In this document: positions 22,525 through 33,722 of the stretch, one piece after another
Layout of the letters: each line of letters begins with the position of its first letter
How positions within the stretch are numbered: the first letter of the stretch is position 1
Assembly (NCBI GenBank): GCA_032690845.1
Contig: CM064432.1
Span: 62,494,071-62,558,070, forward strand
DNA from: Eleusine coracana subsp. coracana
Lineage: Eukaryota > Streptophyta > Magnoliopsida > Poales > Poaceae
DNA length: 64,000 nucleotides
Direction of reading: 5' to 3'
Made by a program: the position numbers and the translations under genes
Notes under the pieces: model-generated
Databases searched by the model: none
Told to the model about the DNA's origin: nothing
Seen by the model: only the letters and a program-made list of their open reading frames with translations

Positions 22525-23224
22525 GTTGCTGTGCTCCTTGTGAAGTTGATAAGATACCTCGGGTCCTGTGATTTGAGCTTGTCTTAAAACCTAGATCTGT
22601 TGAACCCATATCAGTTTTGTGGTTGTCAAGGGGAATACCAATGAAGTATTTGGTCCTTTATCTAGTGCTTTCCTTAATAGAACTTGTGGAGAAATGCTCT
22701 TTGGATTATATAAAATGCAGTTTATTATGGTTTATGTAGTGCATGCTTGACTCTGCGCAATTGAAAATTTACTCAAATGTCAATGAGGAATGTTGTGAGT
22801 TCGTTAGTTTTGATCTCTTGTAAACTGTCTGAAAGTATTCAGATAAGTTGGCAAAGGCCAGTGGAAAAAAGGTAAACTAGTGCTGAAGACCAGACATTGC
22901 GTTATACTCTCAAATGAAGTATGCCACTGCCGGACATAAATTTGAAACTACGGCACCATGCTTACATCCAGACCTCACGCCATTCAGTGTCACAAATCAG
23001 CGCCCAGGCAGTAGTGCAAAACAAACGAGACCATTGCGCCATCCTCGTACAGTAACACAAAGTAACAGAAAAAATCGGCATATCAGTGACACGAAACAGG
23101 TTTGTAACATAATAAGACAGGAGGTACACAGCAGATTTCAACTTCCCAGGAGTCTTTACAGATGACTTCAACAATGCGACACAGGATACAAGGGAGGGCA
23201 ACAGCTACGACACACAGGACGCTA
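22525..23224. other. Convergent 3' flanks of RPL10A and the mitochondrial-like gene
   Basis: The space between the RPL10A stop and the stop of the minus-strand gene holds both 3' untranslated regions. I see no further gene or repeat. Confidence 0.5.
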
Positions 23225-24434
23225 TCAATATACTATGTGATGCACATAATATATCATAAGTGCTGAACTTGTAACCAAGACAGCTGCAGATGTGTTGGCA
23301 AACATTCTCCATTTTCTCTCGAACCTTGGAAAGTCATCCACCCTACGCCTAGCAACAGGAGACAGAAAACCAGTGAATAGTGTTAATAACAGTTTCTTAA
23401 TAACATGTTTAAAAAGGATACAGGTGTCATGAAACAATACCTAACATCCTCCTCCAGTTCATCCAGCTCCTTCCTAAAGCTCTCGCGTGCTTTCATGGCC
23501 TCATCATTGTTGGCCTTTACTACCGCCCAAAGCTTGTCCAAGCGTTTCTCTTTCTCCTCAAGTGTCTCCACATATGCCTCTGGGAGGCGTTGTTCACCCT
23601 ATGCATCGTCGTTAAGTAAAGAATTTAAACAACCGCATGCCAAATCACAAGTTTCAGGATTCGTACGATCACATCAAACAGTAGGACACAAAATTAGTAG
23701 AAATACAATGGACAGACAACCTAAAATACTGAAAATATAACCTTATGTGAGTGTGTTGCAGATTTTTCCTCTTCAATTGCAAAGGACGCCGGCAGAGGTG
23801 GCAGGACCTATGATCATGGCTGCCGTGAAGCAGTCAATGCTTTTCATTGACTATGCTTTTTCATGGTAAATTTTTTATGATTTGCCTATCTGCTAGTCAG
23901 GATCTAGCTACTTGCTTAATGTAGTAGATCAAAATTTTAGTGTTTAGGAAGTGAGGTGAGACTGCATACAAGTTGCCTCAACACCGATCAACATAAATAA
24001 GGGGTCAATCATGGACTATGAAGAGGAGATATATATTGTATATGTAAACTAAGCTTTTGTTGCTATTGATTCGGTTTAGCAGCAGACAAATCATACATCT
24101 GGATGCTACTTGGAGAAGACTCAAGAGATGGACGGTGGGCCAAATTCAGGTTGCACCTACATTATTGTGCTAAATAAATAAACACTTAACGTTGAGTTTA
24201 GGTCCTCGCAGGTCGCCCATAGAAATTTTCAATTCAAGTATTCAACCAGGAAAACAGTTGGGCAAGCGCAGCAACGATTGAGATCAGAATCGTATTAAAG
24301 ATTGGGCAATTGAGTACCTCAGATTGGGTGGCCAGAAATCGAGGAACTGCAGCGGCCGTCGCCGGCGACACACCGTGCACGGGGCCCGACAGCGACCGGA
24401 GTGGAACTCGTCGGAGAAGATTTCGCAGCGCCAT
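23225..24434 (-). CDS. Small, probably mitochondrial, membrane protein of unknown function, 4 exons
   Basis: Exons 5' to 3': 24318-24434, 23742-23807, 23441-23598, 23225-23348; all junctions are GT-AG and the frame closes at 154 aa. The N-terminus (MALRNLLRRVPLRSL...) is rich in Arg, Ser and Leu with no acid in the first 35 residues, as in mitochondrial presequences. A charged, helix-prone middle (about residues 62-115; THSHKGEQRLPEAYVETLEE and similar Lys/Glu-rich segments) precedes a hydrophobic stretch near the C-terminus (AAVLVTSSALMIYYV, residues about 132-146), fitting one membrane span with a very short tail. I do not recognise the family. It could be a respiratory-complex accessory subunit or an inner-membrane assembly factor, but that is a guess from layout alone. 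Four clean exons argue that the gene is real. Confidence 0.72.
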
Positions 24435-25679
24435 ATAATATAAACTGGATCGGCTTGGAAGAGGTGTGGTGGTTCCAGGGTTAATTCATCGTTGCGAGTA
24501 TGCAGCATATATACACACACAAAGGGAAGAAAGCTGGGGCGGCCGATTAGGATTCCCCTTCCCTGTTGCTCTCGGAGTCGGAGCCCAACGGGACGAAGCT
24601 GAACAGGCTTCCGCCGACATCACGCGCTGCCGTGCACGATGTATCCCGCGCCGCGCCTAATCAAGGCGGCGCCCGTCCGGATCGACGGCGGCGACATGAA
24701 CGGCGAAGGCTGGATTGGAGGAAGAGGAGACCTGGCTGGAGGCGGTGGATGCAGCCGGCGATGGGAACCCCAGACGGAGAGCCAAGGGCCGCATCGCCTT
24801 CCCCTTTGCTCCAGGAGGAAACGGCGCCGCCCTCCGTCCAAGCTCGAAGCCGTCCAGTAGCTCCGTCCTATTTCCCGTTAGTCCAGGGGCTTGCCTGTGA
24901 AACCGGTTTCACCTGCCACCACCAGCAGATCTGAGCCGCCAATATCCGATCGCACGGTCAAGAGAAGGCGGAAATTTGGATCGCGATCCAATTTCCGGCT
25001 TTGGTCTGACGGTAATAGATGCTCACCCGAGGGTCTCCCTGTAAAATGCTGAGAAATTGCCCGCGCGGGCTCGCAATTGGGCCGCTTAATCGGATCGCGC
25101 GGTGAGCGGGGGCCCGAGATTTGGATCGCGATTATTGGTCGCGATCCAATTCCTGGTGGGCTTTGACGGCATTTCGACCCGATCCGAAGGCCTTGCCGCA
25201 AGAGCCCGAGCCCAGCACGAAGCGAACAAGCAGTATGAGCCCATTGTCACCGTGACCGATCAAAACAAAAGGAAGAGGCCGTGATTTGGATCGCGATCCA
25301 GTTTCTGGTGGGCTTTTGATGGCATTTCGAACTGATCCGAAAGCCTTGCCGCAAGAGGCCGAGCCTGGCACGAAGCGAACAGGCAATTTAGGCCCATTGT
25401 TCCCGTGATCGATCAAAACAAAGGAAAGGACCGGTGGGGGATAGTTCGGCCCCGCGGCTGCATATTTCCGTCAACAGCTGCATATTGCTGCGCGCGCCCA
25501 TTGTTGCCTCGCGTAGTCGCGTACGTATATATCTCATTCCAAAAAAAAAAAAAAAAACGAGAAAGAAATATGGCATGCATTGGCCAAGCAAAAAAGCATG
25601 CAAGTCTTACACATGCCGGCGGACGAAGACGGAACGGCATCGAGCCATCACCATGACACGGTCGGAAAGATGAATGAAT
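24435..25679. other. Upstream region of the mitochondrial-like gene, with short repeats
   Basis: It starts with the promoter of the minus-strand gene and continues as GC-rich sequence with overlapping open frames on both strands that show no domain. The palindrome-bearing repeats at 24976-25434 lie within it. A T/A-rich break near 25543-25557 precedes the RPL10A partial copy. Confidence 0.5.
25136..25434. repeat. Two-copy direct repeat of about 150 bp with GGATCGCGATCC palindromes
   Basis: The blocks 25136-25282 and 25288-25434 are about 85-90% alike by eye (TCGCGATCCA...GGTGGGCTTT...GGCATTTCGA...CCTTGCCGCAAGAG...GCACGAAGCGAAC...GATCAAAACAAA). Each begins next to a TTGGATCGCGATCCA-type palindrome, and a third perfect palindrome, TTGGATCGCGATCCAA, lies at 24976-24991. 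No coding or transposon homology is recognised. Confidence 0.75.
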
Positions 25680-26151
25680 TTTGTTGATATGAGATTCTGG
25701 AACCTCACATCCAATGAATTTTGTTGATCGACACTTAACTTACCGTTGGCTCTATAGTTGTGTTTGAACGGGATACAGTAGCTTGTTCATGTCCAATGAG
25801 AGATACTGTGGTTAAAGATCGATTATGATTTGTTATAAGTTTTGTTATTTTGAATTGCGATGGTTATGTTACTGAATGTTATGATCATGCTTGAAGAGAA
25901 TTTTTAATCTGAAGTCGATTTTGGTCTCCCTCTCCAATATTAAACCATTGGACTGACCTTTATTTATTGTTCTGCTGCAGTAAGTTGCAAACTGAGGTTC
26001 TCAAAGAAGGCATCTCCAATGTTGTCAAGGATGCCAAGGAGAAGAACAGGAAGTTCACTGAGACAACTGAGCTTCAGGTTGGTCGCAAGAACTACGACCC
26101 TCAGAAGGACAAGCGTTTCAGCGGCTCTGTGAAGCTGCCCCATATCCCCAG
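25680..26151 (+). pseudogene. Truncated DNA-level copy of RPL10A (end of intron 1 plus part of exon 2)
   Basis: This stretch matches 20940-21420 at roughly 90-95% by eye. It begins in intron 1 (TTGATATGAGATTCTGGAACC), includes the acceptor CTGCTGCAG and runs through exon 2 to CATATCCCC, where homology stops. Because intron sequence is present it is a DNA duplication and not a processed pseudogene. The ATG exon and exons 3-5 are missing, so it cannot make L10a. Three amino-acid changes are visible in the exon (for example GIANVV to GISNVV, ELQIGLKN to ELQVGRKN). After the breakpoint the frame continues in unrelated sequence to a stop at 26215. Confidence 0.88.
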
Positions 26152-26434
26152 CTCCATTCAGAGCTTCAGATTTATGCAGCTGTGCTGTGAATGCAACACA
26201 GAAATTCTTGTATAAACTGTCAGATAATTTCCATGAGACCTGCCTGCCTTTTCAGAGCTATTCAATTTATGTTTAAATGAATCTTTGTGAAACTCTCTGT
26301 GACGTTTGTTGGTTAGAATAGTTCTGAACGATGACAAATGAAGTCTGTCATCAGAGAAAGACGGGAAAAGAAACATTATGACAGTCATGACACCAGTGCC
26401 ATACAACATCAGGAATTCAGGATAATGCTGTGAT

Positions 26435-26850
26435 GCATATCGTCATGGTTTGTTCGAAACAAACTTAGGCAAAACAAAATGCCTGTTTCGCAAACAGTAC
26501 TTGTTTCAAAAGACAGAATAAACATTCAAAAGTTGAGTCGATAATCCTCAAAAAGAACATTACATTCACATGTAAAATAACTATTTTTTGCAGGAACAAT
26601 GGTAAAAGGGAAACGGTAACATGACAATATCCTGGAAACAAAATTTCCACTTGAACTAGAGTCTCACAGCAAGAATCAAACAACGCTGGAGTTACAAATA
26701 TACAACTTGATAGGTCTAAAGAACTAGAGCAGCTATACGACAATGAATGGGATGACCACTGACAAGAATGGTAATAAGAGTTGCTGAACCACTGTACCTG
26801 GTATCCTTCTTGAATTTATCCATTATAAACCTTACACAGAATGAAAAATG
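26435..26850 (-). pseudogene. Tandem relic copy of the EF-hand gene's last exon and 3' UTR
   Basis: Sequence at 26735-26850 matches the last exon and acceptor region of the EF-hand gene (27213-27335): TGGGATGACCACTGACAAGAATGG and TTCTTGAATTTATCCATTATA against the downstream copy. The flanking 26435-26735 matches the gene's 3' UTR at 26925-27210. The exon copy carries indels and lacks an intact frame, so it is a relic. The period is about 485 bp. Confidence 0.72.
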
Positions 26851-27212
26851 AAACAATATTCATCACTCGAAACTTTTGACGGTGCCATTTAGTAGGAATT
26901 GAGAGACAATGGATCTTGTCAAGTCATAACGGTTTGTTGGAAACAAATTTTGGCGAAACAAAATGACTGTTTGAATGGCACATAAGTCTCAAAGTCAAGT
27001 CAATAATCCTCAGAACGAAAGTTACATTTACATGAAACTAACCATCAAGCCAAATTTTGCAAGAACAAAGTGAAAAGGAAAAACAGTAACATCTCTATAT
27101 TCTGGAAGCAAAATTTCCATTTGCACAAAATAAAGAACACTTCCACTATAACATACATAACTTCTAGAAAGTCACATATATACAGACTGACTGGTCTAGG
27201 GAACCAAAGCAT

Positions 27213-29245
27213 CTACGGGACGATGAACGGGATGACCATTGACAAGAATCCATCATATGAAAGAGTTGCTGAACCAGTGTACCGTGTATCCTTCTCCTTG
27301 AATTTATCCGTTATACCCTACAAAAAATGAAAACAGGACGGTATTTTAATCAGCAACAACTTTGAAACCTTTGACTGACTGCATAGGCTCTAGTACAGAA
27401 GAAAACCAGGGTACCTTCACAATCATCCCGCATCTGCAAAGACAGAAAAATATATTCAGATCACATGTGTTTAGTTAAGATACGAATAAGGAGGAATAAG
27501 AGAGATATTTATGACAGATGTACTCACTCAACAAAGTTGTCAAAGTCCAGTGCACCGTTGCGGGGCACACCATCGTTGTAGTTTGCTATAAGAAGATCAA
27601 CAACTGATGGTGGAACGGCATATCCAAGGCTTCGAAGAGCTTCTGTTAACTCTCTGGAGTCGATTTTCCCACTCCGATCCCTATCATATGTGTCGAAAAC
27701 ACCCTGGATGGTGCCATGTAGGAAAAAAAAAAGTCAGCCAAGTTGCTGATAACTTCGAATCAAAGGAGCTAGATAACAGAGGAAAATAAACAGATCGTTG
27801 TATAGAGATTAAGTAATTTGAAACAGGCTCTCCACTCATAGTATTCTCCTTTTTTTAAAGAGAGTCAACTCAGTATTATGCAGATTCGTGAATAATGAAG
27901 TGCTGTATTATGGATTGTGGCACTTTTTAACAACCAACTGAATATTCTAGTTGCCTGAGAGTAGTGCTACAATGGGGGTCTGGTGATGCAGTTACTGGAC
28001 ATTATGTTTGCAAGTCAAAAGTAGAAAAGTTTGACACTACTTACCCGCCATTGCCCAAGACAATTCCAGAGCGACACAAACTCTGCTGGCCCTGCAACAT
28101 GAAAGAAGCAGCTAATTTCAGAAACATGTCCAAAACGTCTCAATTTCTCACAACTAAAAATTACACAGCTGCTTTGAATGAAGAGAATAAACATGGCATC
28201 CCCTCCCCTGACAAAAAAGCACCGATGCATGCTATAGCTCGTACCAGCACAGAGCTATACAAACCAGAAGCCTAATATAACACATATAGAAGCCGTAAAT
28301 TTGCTCCTAAAACTGGAAGTAACAGTGAAGTAACTCCCATGAGCCATGATGCACACAAGTACTCTGTTCTCTCTGATGTGAGCATTATTACCATGACTAA
28401 ATAAACTAAGGATCCTGGTCTGAACAAGGAAATTTTGCTGCAGCAGTTTGTGTTTCAGAATTTTCACGACTAACCAAACTGATGTGAACAATAGCAAGGG
28501 CTCTGTTCTAACTTGTAAGCATCACTTATCTGAAGAAGCACCTTGTGAAGCAGCACAGCAGTTAATGTCTGTATCCACAATTGCAATTGCTCCCGGGAAA
28601 GAAACAAGTGAATGGAAGTAAACAAAATTGGAAACATTATTCATAACAGCAGTTATACTGATTGCGGCCGCACTAGCTATGCTCTCCGATTGAATAGACA
28701 GTCAACAGATTGGTAGAAAAAAAGGGACCATTTTTCTTTTTTCAGGTAGTATGTAGGATTCAGGGAACAAATAATAGAAGAAAAAAAAAAGAGAGAGGAA
28801 AGATCGATCGGTTACCCATCCTTGAAGGCGTTGATGTTGCGGGATCGTTGAAGAGGAACATGAGGAGGCGGACGGTGCGGATGCTGAATCGGTGGTAGGC
28901 CGAGGAGAGCGCGCCCTGCAGCTCGCGCTCGTCGATGGCGCCGCTGCAGTCGCGATCGGCCGCCCGGAACGCGCGCTCGACGTCCGGGTGCGTCCCCGGT
29001 GGGAACGCGAGGTACCCGCCGCCGTAGCCGAATCCGTACCCTCCAGACGTCTGCGTCGGCGGGTAGGCGGACGGGTAACCGCCGCCTCCTTGGCCGTACC
29101 CGTACGGCGAGGAGGAAGAGGAGGAGTAGTAGGAGGAGGGCGGCGCCGTTGTCGTGGGCATCGGCGCCGGTGTCGCGGACGGAGGAGCGTACCCGCCTCC
29201 GCCGGCGTAGCCGTAGCCGTGGCCGTAGCGGTTGTAGTCAGCCAT
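27213..29245 (-). CDS. Penta-EF-hand/CML49-50-like calcium-binding protein, 5 exons
   Basis: Exons 5' to 3': 28816-29245, 28045-28091, 27528-27703, 27415-27433 (19 nt), 27213-27317; the frame closes at 258 aa. The first about 80 residues are Gly/Tyr/Pro/Ser-rich (MADYNRYGHGYGYAGGGGY...), as in plant CML48-50 and animal ALG-2/PDCD6 relatives. Calcium loops are visible at DRDCSGAIDERE and DRDRSGKIDSRE, each with Asp and Glu at the expected positions. The C-terminus (DKFKEKDTRYTGSATLSYDGF...) matches the last helices of that family. The role is calcium-dependent regulation, probably in cytosol or on membranes, with no defined partner visible. The start at 29245 is chosen because the low-complexity N-terminus begins there; upstream codons are leader-like. 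The 19-nt microexon encodes CGMIVK, and its last exon has a decayed tandem copy downstream. Confidence 0.9.
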
Positions 29246-30393
29246 GGAAGGAGGAGAGAAGAGAGGAAAGAGAGGTTGGCGACGTGGGGTGAAGCGGAAG
29301 CGGTTGCGGTGTCTTGTCTTGTGTATAGGAAGGAAGTTGGTGCCGTGCACTGCGACCAAATGACGCCGCCTAATTCCCGAATAAACTCTTGTATTTATAT
29401 TATCCAGAACTTGAGAAGATGGGGAAAACAGAAGAATTGTTCGATTTCTTATCCGCGTTGTGTTGCTCGTGCCTGAGATAAGAAGAATGGTAGGGGCTCC
29501 TTCAACAGTAACGCGTCTAAGTATTGGTACGACTGCGAAGAAGGAAGGTTCAGACCCCCTTTTAATGTAGGATAGAAAAAATATAGAAATAGAAAAAATA
29601 TAGAAATTGAGATAGTATGTTTTTAAAACCTTATAAAAATTAAAAATATAGGAATTAGGATGAGAAGGTTTTTAGTAGTCTTATAGAAAAAACAAAAGAA
29701 TCTATATCTTGCTTTTGCTTCATATAAAAACAAAGGAAAGAAAAAAGAAATCTTATCTCTTACTTTGTTTCCTCTAAAATCAAATATAGAAATCCATTCC
29801 TATGAAAAATATCCTTTATTTTTACTATGAGCTAAATAATTATATAAAAAAAATTCTTTACAATTTTTATTCTCCAAATTTTCTTTGTTTTTTCTTCAAT
29901 CCAAAGAGAGCCTCAGAGGAAGAAGAGGATTTGGGCACACAAGCTAGCCAGGGGTGACCTGCCAGGCTAAGGAACCGTGTATCATCATCCAATCTGACTC
30001 GGCGGCAGGAAGCCGTTTGACTTGCTCCGCTTCGTTTCGACGCAACGCTGACGATCGATCTTGGATTGGATGAATAGAAAAACAATGAGTGAATAGGAAA
30101 AAAAAATGTATCAGAAGACGTGTCGTTATCCATCCGTTGAGCTCGTCGTCGCCAGATTACTTGCTCCTCGCTTTTTGCTTATCTTATATACACACGTGCG
30201 AAATCTCCCGGCCGCACCATCGCCATCGCCGTCATGGATGATGGTGGTGGAGCGGCCACACAATCATCAGCTCTCCACAAAGCCAACCAATCGCTTCGCC
30301 CCTGTCTACTGTTCTGTTGGCGCGCAGGCCAGGGACGCACCACTACCAGTGAAGGGAAGGGAAGGGAGAGCCGCCGCGAATCCGGTCCGTTCC
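29246..30393. other. Divergent intergenic region between EF-hand and thioredoxin-fold genes
   Basis: About 1.15 kb separates two divergent start codons and must hold both promoters. The AT-rich block at about 29550-29880 has repeated 'ATATAGAAAT' and 'TTATAGAAAA' words and resembles a decayed MITE. No coding sequence was recognised. Confidence 0.5.
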
Positions 30394-33259
30394 ATGGCTC
30401 CGGCGGCCGCACCACTCTTGCTCCCCCGCGTGGCGGCGGCGGGACCGTCGTTCCTCATGCCCCGCCGCGCGGCCCCTATTGCTAGCGCGCGGATTGCTGT
30501 CGCCAGGGCGCAGCCGGACACCGCCGCCTCCTCCACCTCCGCCCCCGACCCGCCGCCGCCGGAGTTCAAGCCGCCGCCGGGGTTCAAGGCGCCCGAGCCG
30601 CAGAAGTTCGGGGTCAAGGAAGGCCAGCAGGGGAGCGTCTTCGGCGCCTCGCTCGGGATCCCATTCCGCCTCGGCACCGGAGTCTTCGTCCTCGGGTAAC
30701 AAAACGCCTCCTCCTTCCTTTCAAGTCAATTCCCAAGCTGAATTCCGTGATTGCAACCATGAAACCGGTCTCGTAGCAGCTACACTAGTGCGAAATGTTG
30801 ATGTAGTTCTAGGAAAAAAAAACTGTAATTTCTCACCCTCCTCTGACAAGTGACAAGCGTTATGCTACTACCCTCTTGTCCTGCTCCTGCATAATGACTG
30901 TCTTTTGGAGACGACTCAAGCCCATCACCAACCAATTAACAAAAGAATTTCTTCTCGTTTTTTTGCATACAGATATACCACTTTTCCAAAAGGTCATTAA
31001 TGTATACCACCACACCACACAATACGCAGGTACTCACCGTCAGTTGTTTCTCCAGACGAGATACCATCAGACCAATATGCCTTGGAAATTGGAGGTGAAT
31101 CTCTCTACTTCTCTTTCTTGTTTTTCCTCTGACCATTTCATCAATGTAAAATCAACAATCACATATAAGTTGGTAGCTTGATACACTTTATTACTTATAT
31201 CTGTATATGTAGTTGGAAAAAAAGTGCACAACCTCATATATATCTCTCTTTGTTTAGCTTTCAAGGTGAAGGAATCGTCAAAGATAGACAAGTGCCCTCG
31301 ACCCGAGAAACCAATCGAGATATATGAATTCGAGGGGTATGACCTTTCGTTTCATCGAGAACCATATTGTGCAAGCTTCTAAAACCTAACATTTTCTTCA
31401 AAATACTCACACTAATTTGTTACTTTACTTCGCTTGATGGTGTATTCTTCCATACTTGCAGCTGTCCATTCTGTCGAAAGGTAAATATTCTGATTACTTT
31501 GCACCTTTCATTCCTCATGTACATGAGGGCAGTTTATTTATATCTACACATCATGTAAATTTTGCAGGTCAGGGAGATGGTATCTGTCTTGGACCTTGAT
31601 GTTCTGTTTTATCCCTGTCCTCAAAATGGCCCAACTTTCCGTCCGAAAGTTTTAGAAATGGGTGGAAAGAAACAATTCCCTTACATGGTATGCAAACCAT
31701 CCTGCATAATTTCTGATTTTCCCTGCTGTGTTATTTCCAGCTTTACATATAAATGTGATGTATGAACTATATTCATAAATAAGCATTGGGCATAGCTTCT
31801 TCATTCTGTAACATTAACTGTTTCCGGACTTTCTAATCCTCGGCAAAATGTGTTGTTGTGTGTGTGTTTTAAGGAGTTCTTTCTAATCCTCGGCAAAATG
31901 TTCTGTTGTGTGTATGTGTTTTAAGGAGTTCAGTTGTGTTCATGTAGTGCACTAATGTGATGTGCTGGATTTCCTTTTGTTGAGAAAACAAGGGTGTCTT
32001 TCTGCTTCTTCTATAAAAGAAAATTCGGGTTATGTGATGAATGCAAAACCAATTCAGTGTTATCTTCTTATGAGTTTCTGGTTTCTTTCAGGTGGATCCA
32101 AACACAGGGGTCTCCATGTATGAATCAGATGAAATCATAAAATATCTGGCTGACAAATATGGTGAGCATCGGACATTTCTCCCTCCCCATTTTTGTTAGG
32201 CGTTCTTCCAATCAGCTTCATTGACTTGTCTTTGTTTTTCAGGTGATGGAACTGTTCCACTGATGCTATCACTTGGCCTACTTACAGTAAGTAACTACTT
32301 TTTTTTTTCTCTAAATCAAGAATAGGTTTGTTTAACTCTGTTTGTAGGTTTCTACCTTTCCTACAAATAGCTAAGGTGTTCCATTATCACTCAACAATCA
32401 GATTGTGAAAATTGCCTTTACATTGTAATCTTTGTTTTGTAGACAATCACTGCCGGACTTTCTACCATTGGCCGTCTTGGGAAGGTACATTGCAAAACCA
32501 AGTTCATTGTTTATAGTTCTCCGAATGTTTCTGAAACCATGGGCTGGATCATCATTGTTTACAGGGAAACTCGTATATAGCTTCTAAAGTTCCACCCCAG
32601 CCGATAGAGATATGGGCATATGAGGTCTGAATCTTCATAGATCTGGTTATTCAGAGAATACCATCCTTTGCTACTTGATTCTGTGTGGTACCATTCATGA
32701 ATTTGACTGATGTCTAATTTTGTTTTTCAGGGATCACCCTTCTGCAAATTAGTGCGTGAGACACTAGTTGAGTTGGAATTGCCACATTTGTTACACAGGT
32801 ACTGCTATAATTGCACAAACAAATAAAACGTTTGATATGCTGCTCTCTTACATGATACAAATGACCTTGGTGTAACTTGTATAGCATCCAAAAAAAAATG
32901 TTCAGATCTGCTCCATATACGTAGCCTGAGAACACAATCCAATGGATAAAGCTCTCAAAGATTTCTTCAGAACCCTATACTCTGCAATAGTGTCACTAAC
33001 TGAAAATTGTTGCTGCAGTTGTGCACGTGGCAGCCCGAGGCGACAGGAATTTTTCGAGAAAAACGGCACCTTCCAGGTTGGCAACCCTGCAGCTCATGCC
33101 TGTCGCTGAACATTTTTCATCCGCATGCCTAGTATGTGATATATGTTACTGTCTTTGCAGGTGCCTTACATCGAAGATCCTAACACTGGAGTGAAGATGT
33201 TTGAAAGCGCCGAAATCATCGAGTACCTGAAGACGACATACTCTCTTTATTCCAGCTAA
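30394..33259 (+). CDS. Plastid-type protein with two thioredoxin-fold (GST-N/glutaredoxin-like) domains, 12 exons
   Basis: Exons: 30394-30695, 31030-31094, 31258-31336, 31462-31480 (19 nt), 31568-31687, 32092-32161, 32243-32286, 32443-32484, 32565-32624, 32731-32798, 33019-33076, 33161-33259; all GT-AG, frame intact, 341 aa. The N-terminus is Ala/Arg/Ser/Pro-rich without early acids, as in chloroplast transit peptides. Domain 1 has IEIYEFEG-CPFCRKV, with a CxxC redox pair, and ends DPNTGVSMYESDEIIKYLADKY. Domain 2 repeats the plan with IEIWAYEGSPFCKLV, where the first Cys is Ser, and ends DPNTGVKMFESAEIIEYLKTTY. Known plant relatives (At5g03880 type) are annotated as thioredoxin-family, GST N-terminal domain proteins; no substrate is established. 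A hydrophobic segment lies between the domains (LMLSLGLLTTITAGLS). Confidence 0.9.
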
Positions 33260-33722
33260 ACGTTCATAGAATGCGTGGCATATGGTGTCAAATGTTCAGA
33301 TGCAACCGTGTTTAGACTGTGTAAATTCTGTTCTTTTCAGGAAACAGAAATAGTGAGCCTCCATTGATGTACGATGCACAGCCGATTTTATCTAGTAATT
33401 GGGTTAGCACCTGGTTACGGCAGAGTCTATTCTTCTAGTTACTCGTTGCAGTCCATGAGTGAGTCCATAAGTGATGTTTGCTTTTCAAGAAACAGTGAAG
33501 CTGAGAAAAGGACAGGAACCATGGGGCCTAATTGCTCCCTTTTATTTCGGATCATGAAACATATCAAAACGTTGTTTCACTAATCAAGCGGGATCTTGTT
33601 GATAAAAAAAGCTCCGGATTGGGTGAGGTTGCCCTTCACCAAAACCTGGCAGAAATCCTCTCCGCGCAAAGCAAAGGAGTAAAGGACCTGCCTGATTCCC
33701 CGTTCCGCGCAGGGCGCAGGCC
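33260..33722. other. Spacer between thioredoxin-fold and LEA-2 genes
   Basis: It holds the 3' UTR of the upstream gene and the short promoter of the LEA-2 gene in the same orientation. No other feature was recognised. Confidence 0.5.

Noticed and set aside
25136..25434. CRISPR-like or satellite array
   Set aside because: There are only two diverged copies of about 150 bp with no unique spacers. It is a simple local duplication in a plant nuclear sequence.
28892..29476. 194-codon plus-strand frame over the EF-hand first exon
   Set aside because: It is antisense to the Gly/Tyr-rich N-terminal exon of the EF-hand protein; the Val/Arg/Ala composition reflects GC bias.
30106..30393. N-terminal extension of the thioredoxin-fold protein to an upstream Met
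   Set aside because: The extension is not transit-peptide-like and includes a probable leader. The Met at 30394 begins a typical plastid-targeting sequence.
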